Source of the DNA: Oscillospiraceae bacterium
GTDB taxonomy: Bacteria > Bacillota > Clostridia > Oscillospirales > CAG-272
NCBI GenBank assembly: GCA_015064025.1
Contig: SVSZ01000004.1
Coordinates: 1 to 43,903 of the forward strand
DNA length: 43,903 bases
Reading direction: 5' to 3'
The notes under the pieces were generated by a model. That model searched no databases. It saw only the letters and a program-made list of their open reading frames with translations, and was not told the origin of the DNA. The position numbers and the translations under genes are program-made. Positions 40,123-43,903 of the stretch are shown one piece after another (position 1 is the stretch's first letter; each line of letters starts with the position of its first letter).

Positions 40123-41936
40123 GCGTCAACACCTCCCCTCACGCTTTCCTTCATCTGAGAATTGTAGATTTCACGGTAAGTCTCACACCGCATCAAAAGC
40201 TCGTCGTGCGGCGCACAATCGATAATCGTGCCACCTTCTATGACCGCGATACGGTCGGCATGACGGACGCTCGCAATGCGCTGTGCGATGAGGATCACTG
40301 TCGTCTCCTTCAAATGCTCACGCAAGGCAGCCCTGAGTCTTGCCTCGGTCGCAAGGTCAAGCGCCGAGGTAGAATCATCCATAATCAGCAGCTCCGGCTT
40401 TCGTGTCAGCGCACGCGCAATGGAGAGACGTTGCTTCTGTCCCCCCGAAAGAGACGCACCCTTCTCAGCCACAAAGCTGTCATAGCCCTCGCGGAAGCTC
40501 ATGATAAAGTCATCCGCCTGCGCAATACGCGCAGCCTCGCGGATATCCTCATCGCTTGCCGTAGGGTCTCCCCAACGAATGTTATTTGCCACGGTATCCG
40601 AAAAGAGCTCGCTTTTTTGAAGCACGTAGCCCATCTTATGACGCAGAGCTCTAAGATCATAGGATCTGATGGAAACACCGTCGATCTCAACCTCTCCCTC
40701 CGTCGCATCGTAAAAACGCGGGATCAAATTGACAAGCGAGGTCTTACCGCATCCCGTTGCACCGATGATCGCAAGCGTCTCTCCGCGTCGCACCTCAAGA
40801 TTGATGTCATGCAGAACGTCGGATTTCGTTTCGGGATAGCGGAAGCTTACGTTCTTCATGCGAACGATCACGTCGCTGCCCCGTCCCGTTTCACTGCCAC
40901 CGACGATCACAGGCTCGGTGTGAAGCACCTCACGCACACGCTTGGCAGATGCCATCGCACGGGAAATGGATTGAAACATCATCGTCGCCATCATAATGGA
41001 GTTTACCACCTGCGTTACGTAGGTCACTCCTGCCATCACAGTACCCGTGCTCATTCCCCCGATTCCCGCATTGAGGTCGATCGCACCAATGTAAAGAAGC
41101 GCGATCACCGCTCCGTTTTGCACCACGTGCAAAACGGGAGTCACGATCGCCATCAGCTTGAGCACGCGATAATTGACCGAGCAGAGCTCATCGTTTGCCC
41201 TATCAAAGCGTTCGTTTTCAAAATCCTCGCAAACGTATGCCTTGACTACGCGCGCACCGCTGACGTTTTCCTGCACGACCGAATTGACGTTATCAAGCTT
41301 CTTCTGAATCACGGAATACATCGGGATCGCGCGTCGAAGCACCAAGAAGATCGTCACGGCAAGAACGGGAAGCGCACAGAGAAGGATCACGCCAAAATTG
41401 ACGTTCAGCATAAGGAGCATCACAGTACCGCCCACAAAAAACACGGGAGCACGCACGAAATGTCGTGTGATCATCTCGACAAATTCAACGATCATCGTCA
41501 CGTCGTTTGTCATACGGGTCACCAAAGACCCCGTGGTAAAGCTGTCCGTCTGCTCCAGGGACAGGGACATGACACGGCGGTATGCATCTCTGCGCAGATC
41601 GTGTCCAAAGCTCTGCGCGGCACGGGCAGAGGTGTATGCACAAAAGGTTCCGAAAAATCCGCCGATCAGAGTAATGCAAAGCATCAGGACACCAAAGGTC
41701 AGAACGATCTGAAACTGCGTAAAGTCCTCGCCATACAAGAAATGCATGATCGCCCATGCGATCCCGCCCGTTTCGCGGATATCTACAAGTCCTCCCTCCA
41801 GAATTCCAAAATCCACGATATAAGACATTAAAAAAGGAAGGCAAAGGTCCGCAAGTACCTCAAGCATCATCATCACGGGAGAGATGATAGCAAGAAACAA
41901 ATATGGTTTTATGTAAGATTTCAAGCTTCTTTTCAA
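40119..41936 (-). CDS. Heterodimeric ABC exporter subunit, degenerate half
   Basis: 605 residues: six membrane helices and an ATPase domain with GATGCGKTSLVN, LSGGQKQRL and Walker B LLIMDDSTSALD, in which the catalytic Glu is Asp. That replacement marks the non-canonical subunit of heterodimeric exporters such as BmrC. Start is TTG at 41936, seven nt after AAGGAGG; the open frame upstream enters marR and is not coding. Second gene after marR. Confidence 0.9.
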   Translation of the reverse strand: MKRSLKSYIKPYLFLAIISPVMMMLEVLADLCLPFLMSYIVDFGILEGGLVDIRETGGIAWAIMHFLYGEDFTQFQIVLTFGVLMLCITLIGGFFGTFCAYTSARAAQSFGHDLRRDAYRRVMSLSLEQTDSFTTGSLVTRMTNDVTMIVEFVEMITRHFVRAPVFFVGGTVMLLMLNVNFGVILLCALPVLAVTIFLVLRRAIPMYSVIQKKLDNVNSVVQENVSGARVVKAYVCEDFENERFDRANDELCSVNYRVLKLMAIVTPVLHVVQNGAVIALLYIGAIDLNAGIGGMSTGTVMAGVTYVTQVVNSIMMATMMFQSISRAMASAKRVREVLHTEPVIVGGSETGRGSDVIVRMKNVSFRYPETKSDVLHDINLEVRRGETLAIIGATGCGKTSLVNLIPRFYDATEGEVEIDGVSIRSYDLRALRHKMGYVLQKSELFSDTVANNIRWGDPTASDEDIREAARIAQADDFIMSFREGYDSFVAEKGASLSGGQKQRLSIARALTRKPELLIMDDSTSALDLATEARLRAALREHLKETTVILIAQRIASVRHADRIAVIEGGTIIDCAPHDELLMRCETYREIYNSQMKESVRGGVDA

Positions 41937-41997
41937 AGCAATTCCTCCTTCGGAATATTTTTCCAAGGAAACAGTCCCCTGTTCCGAAATATTTCTT

Positions 41998-42465
41998 TTA
42001 TACTTCCGTATGCTTTTCTTTTTCCTCGGGCAAAATATTGTCACGCATTCGCATAAGGAATCCAAGCAAGAGCTTCGTTTCCTCCTCGTCAAAGCCCTCC
42101 ATAAGCCGCCCGTCCAAGGTTTTGAGCCGTTCAAAAACACGCCGATTGTGCGCCCTTCCACGCTCTGTCAAAAGCACGCGGACCATCCGCTGATCCGTCT
42201 TGTCCTGTACACGCATCACAAGCCCCTCGTCCTCCATCCTCTTCAGCACCACGCTCACGGTGGGTGCCTTCAGATGTGTCAGGCGTGTCAATTGCAATTG
42301 GCTTACTCCATCCTCGTGCGCAAGCTCTCGCATGATCAGCCTTGCGCTGTCCTGAGACATGACGCCCTCAAGATCGTACGCCTTCATCTGTCCTTGAAAA
42401 AGGCGTGAGATTTCATTGACAAGCATCGGTGGCGTGGGATGTGGGCATCTTCTTTTGTTTTCCAT
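41998..42465 (-). CDS. MarR family transcriptional regulator
   Basis: 155 residues. Winged HTH (about 50-110: GVSQLQLTRLTHLKAPTVSVVLKRMEDEGLVMRVQDKTDQRMVRVLLTERG in part) with the DxRxxxV/L wing pattern KTDQRMVRVLLTERG, flanked by dimerisation helices. Typical MarR repressors release DNA when a phenolic or drug ligand binds. ATG at 42465 with GGAGG upstream. First gene of the exporter operon; two operator-like sites lie at its promoter. Confidence 0.94.
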   Translation of the reverse strand: MENKRRCPHPTPPMLVNEISRLFQGQMKAYDLEGVMSQDSARLIMRELAHEDGVSQLQLTRLTHLKAPTVSVVLKRMEDEGLVMRVQDKTDQRMVRVLLTERGRAHNRRVFERLKTLDGRLMEGFDEEETKLLLGFLMRMRDNILPEEKEKHTEV

Positions 42466-42491
42466 TTCCTTCCTCCCTTCTTCACATAAAA

Positions 42492-42508
42492 TTAGTTTAT
42501 CAATAAAT
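42492..42508. promoter_or_regulatory. MarR operator-like site, proximal
   Basis: TTAGTTTATCAATAAAT, a near-palindrome (TTTAT/ATAAA) just downstream of the -10 of the marR promoter. It is the exact reverse complement of the site at 42569-42585. Confidence 0.7.
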
Positions 42509-42516
42509 CAAATTAG

Positions 42517-42545
42517 ATTATACAACTTTGCAAAAAGCCCTTCAA
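42517..42545 (-). promoter_or_regulatory. Promoter of the marR-ABC operon
   Basis: Minus strand TTGAAG (42540-42545), 17-nt spacer, TATAAT (42517-42522). Confidence 0.75.
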
Positions 42546-42568
42546 GAACATTTTGTAAACAAAAAGTA

Positions 42569-42585
42569 ATTTATTGATAAACTAA
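42569..42585. promoter_or_regulatory. MarR operator-like site, distal
   Basis: ATTTATTGATAAACTAA, exact reverse complement of the proximal site, upstream of the -35. Two such sites could support looping or cooperative binding. Confidence 0.65.
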
Positions 42586-42682
42586 CCTTTTCGTCGGATC
42601 AAGACCTCGCTTTATGGTTATCATGGGTATCATTGTTACACATGAAAGTGAGATTGGCGACGCACATTAATATCAGCAAAAA

Positions 42683-42718
42683 AAGGGCAGGCTCAGAAGA
42701 ACGCATGAGCCGCCCCTT
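42683..42718 (-). terminator. Orphan terminator-like hairpin, minus strand
   Basis: AAGGG and GGCTCA (42683-42695) pair with TGAGCC and CCCTT (42706-42718) around a small mismatch; on the minus strand a run CTTTTTTTG follows. No minus-strand gene lies to its right in the window. The gene-free stretch 42466-42804 otherwise holds the marR promoter and operators. Confidence 0.5.
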
Positions 42719-42804
42719 ATAATTGCCAATTTAAAAATCACGGCTTGCGGAGACAAAAAGCCCCTGTGCCTCCGTCGCCCTCATATAAAGGAAAGGTAGA
42801 AACG

Positions 42805-43896
42805 ATGAAAAAACGAATTTGGAGGCTTCGGCTCTCCTCCCTGCTCATCTGCGGTATCCTTCTCGGCTCCCAAACGGTACCTCTTGCGGCGGAAACATCC
42901 GAAAAGGAGATCGCTTATGCCATGAGCAATGAAATCACCGCATCCACGGACACCGTCGCTCTCGACGCCGAAGAGCTGTTTCTGACAGACACCATACCAA
43001 CCGTCGCCCCCGAGGCATTGAAGGATCTTACCGTTTATCCCGGCGGCATGCCCTTCGGTGTGAAATTCTACACCGAGGGCGTTACCATTGTTGGCTTTTG
43101 TGACGTTGAAAGTGATCGAGGCAAGGTCAACCCCGCAAGCATCGCCGGTCTTAAACAAAAGGATATGATCCTCAAGGTCAACGGTGAAGCATTGATCAAT
43201 GCCGCCGACCTTACCGCTCGCATCGAAGCATCCGAGGGCGCTGAGCTGACGCTCCTGTGCCGTCGCGCGGGACGCGAGTTTGAGACGAAGCTCAAGCCTG
43301 TCTATTGCCCTGCCGAATCTCGCTACAAAACAGGCATATGGGTACGCGACAGCGGTGCGGGCATCGGAACGGTCACCTTCATCCTGCCCGACACAGGCAC
43401 CTTTGCAGGTCTTGGACACGGTATCTGCGACGCAGAGACGGGAGCACTTGTCCCGATGAAGCGCGGAAGCGTTTCCGACGTCACCATCTCCGCAGTTGTC
43501 AAAGGAGAGGCGGGAGACCCCGGAGAGCTCAAGGGATATTTCAACGCGGGCAAGGTCGGGGCGCTCCTTGGAAACTCGGCATGCGGTGTTTGGGGAATGT
43601 TCTCCGAGGTTCCCGAGGTAGACACTGCCCCTCTTCCCATTGGTCTGAGAGATGAGATAAAGGAAGGGGACGCGTATATCCTTTGCACGCTTGACACCAA
43701 TAAGATCGGAAAGTACAGCGTTAAAATCTCCAACATCAATCGCGATGCCACGGGCTCAAAATGCTACACCGTCACCGTCACAGACCCCAAGCTTCTCTCT
43801 GCAACCGGTGGGATCGTACAAGGAATGAGCGGAAGCCCCATCATCCAAAACGGCAAGCTCGTCGGAGCCGTCACCCACGTGTGTGTCAATCTATGA
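42805..43896 (+). CDS. spoIVB: SpoIVB sporulation peptidase, probably frame-broken at the 3' end
   Basis: 363 residues. A basic start and hydrophobic segment (about 8-24) form a signal/anchor. A PDZ domain (about 80-165; YPGGMPFGVKFYTEGVTIVGF, NPASIAGLKQKDMILKVNGEAL) precedes the S55 peptidase domain with FAGLGHGICD (catalytic His) and GGIVQGMSGSPII (catalytic Ser). It is secreted into the intermembrane space of the forespore and triggers sigma-K activation through SpoIVF. The frame stops at HVCVNL, where homologues continue NDPT-x-GYGIF; the next frame would give a D-T-Y continuation. The start has GAAAGG eight nt upstream. Confidence 0.88.
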   Translation: MKKRIWRLRLSSLLICGILLGSQTVPLAAETSEKEIAYAMSNEITASTDTVALDAEELFLTDTIPTVAPEALKDLTVYPGGMPFGVKFYTEGVTIVGFCDVESDRGKVNPASIAGLKQKDMILKVNGEALINAADLTARIEASEGAELTLLCRRAGREFETKLKPVYCPAESRYKTGIWVRDSGAGIGTVTFILPDTGTFAGLGHGICDAETGALVPMKRGSVSDVTISAVVKGEAGDPGELKGYFNAGKVGALLGNSACGVWGMFSEVPEVDTAPLPIGLRDEIKEGDAYILCTLDTNKIGKYSVKISNINRDATGSKCYTVTVTDPKLLSATGGIVQGMSGSPIIQNGKLVGAVTHVCVNL

Positions 43897-43903
43897 TACC
43901 TAC

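Noticed and set aside
40074..41831. A 585-codon open frame opposite the ABC exporter genes
   Set aside because: His/Arg-rich shadow of conserved ATPase and membrane domains on the other strand.

Overview
The window looks like a chromosomal segment from an anaerobic, spore-forming member of the Clostridia, probably a gut commensal. Supporting signs are the sporulation protease SpoIVB, SepF/YlmH/YggT division genes, Mini-RNase III, class II fumarase, strong GGAGG ribosome binding sites, sigma-A promoters with 17-nt spacers, and carbohydrate enzymes for fucose, rhamnose and amino sugars. The standard code is used (TGA as stop). No rRNA, tRNA, insertion sequence or CRISPR array was seen.

Layout. 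1-522 is non-coding and full of hairpins, including an array of short stem-loops separated by ATGAATT/AATTCATG and the terminator of the first operon. 523-6180 (minus) is one operon: miaA, a HlyD-like membrane protein, yggS, sepF, yggT, ylmH and a DUF3737 protein, several joined by TGATG overlaps. 6469-9284 (plus) holds fumC and a MATE exporter. 9359-12672 (minus) holds a flavin reductase-like protein, cysS, a GtrA protein and a histidine phosphatase. 12919-15225 (plus) is a GH95 alpha-L-fucosidase. 15293-18346 (minus) is an ABC-2 exporter with an anchored accessory protein. 18485-19807 (plus) holds RNase HI and a sugar isomerase/epimerase-like protein, each with its own promoter.

19873-21767 is an AT-rich island: a small XRE repressor divergent from a three-gene cassette (membrane protein, a protein of five 18-residue repeats, and a small Cys-rich protein). 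Three 19-bp palindromes lie in the divergent spacer, and one sits exactly between the -35 and -10 of the cassette promoter. This is the best candidate for an undescribed system.

21828-26698 (minus) holds DUF1836, Mini-RNase III, an unassigned TIM-barrel glycosidase-like protein, a cyclophilin, an Lrp/AsnC regulator and an aminotransferase. 27076-30489 (minus) is an amino-sugar operon (nagA-like, CBM9-like, divergent nagB-like, yjbQ) with tandem promoters. 30799-34417 (plus) couples a siroheme/4Fe-4S protein to a metal-chelate ABC importer. 34460-38120 (minus) holds a GH78 alpha-L-rhamnosidase and a second MATE exporter. 38248-42465 (minus) is a MarR-controlled heterodimeric multidrug ABC exporter. 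42805-43896 (plus) is SpoIVB, whose reading frame appears to break just before the window ends.
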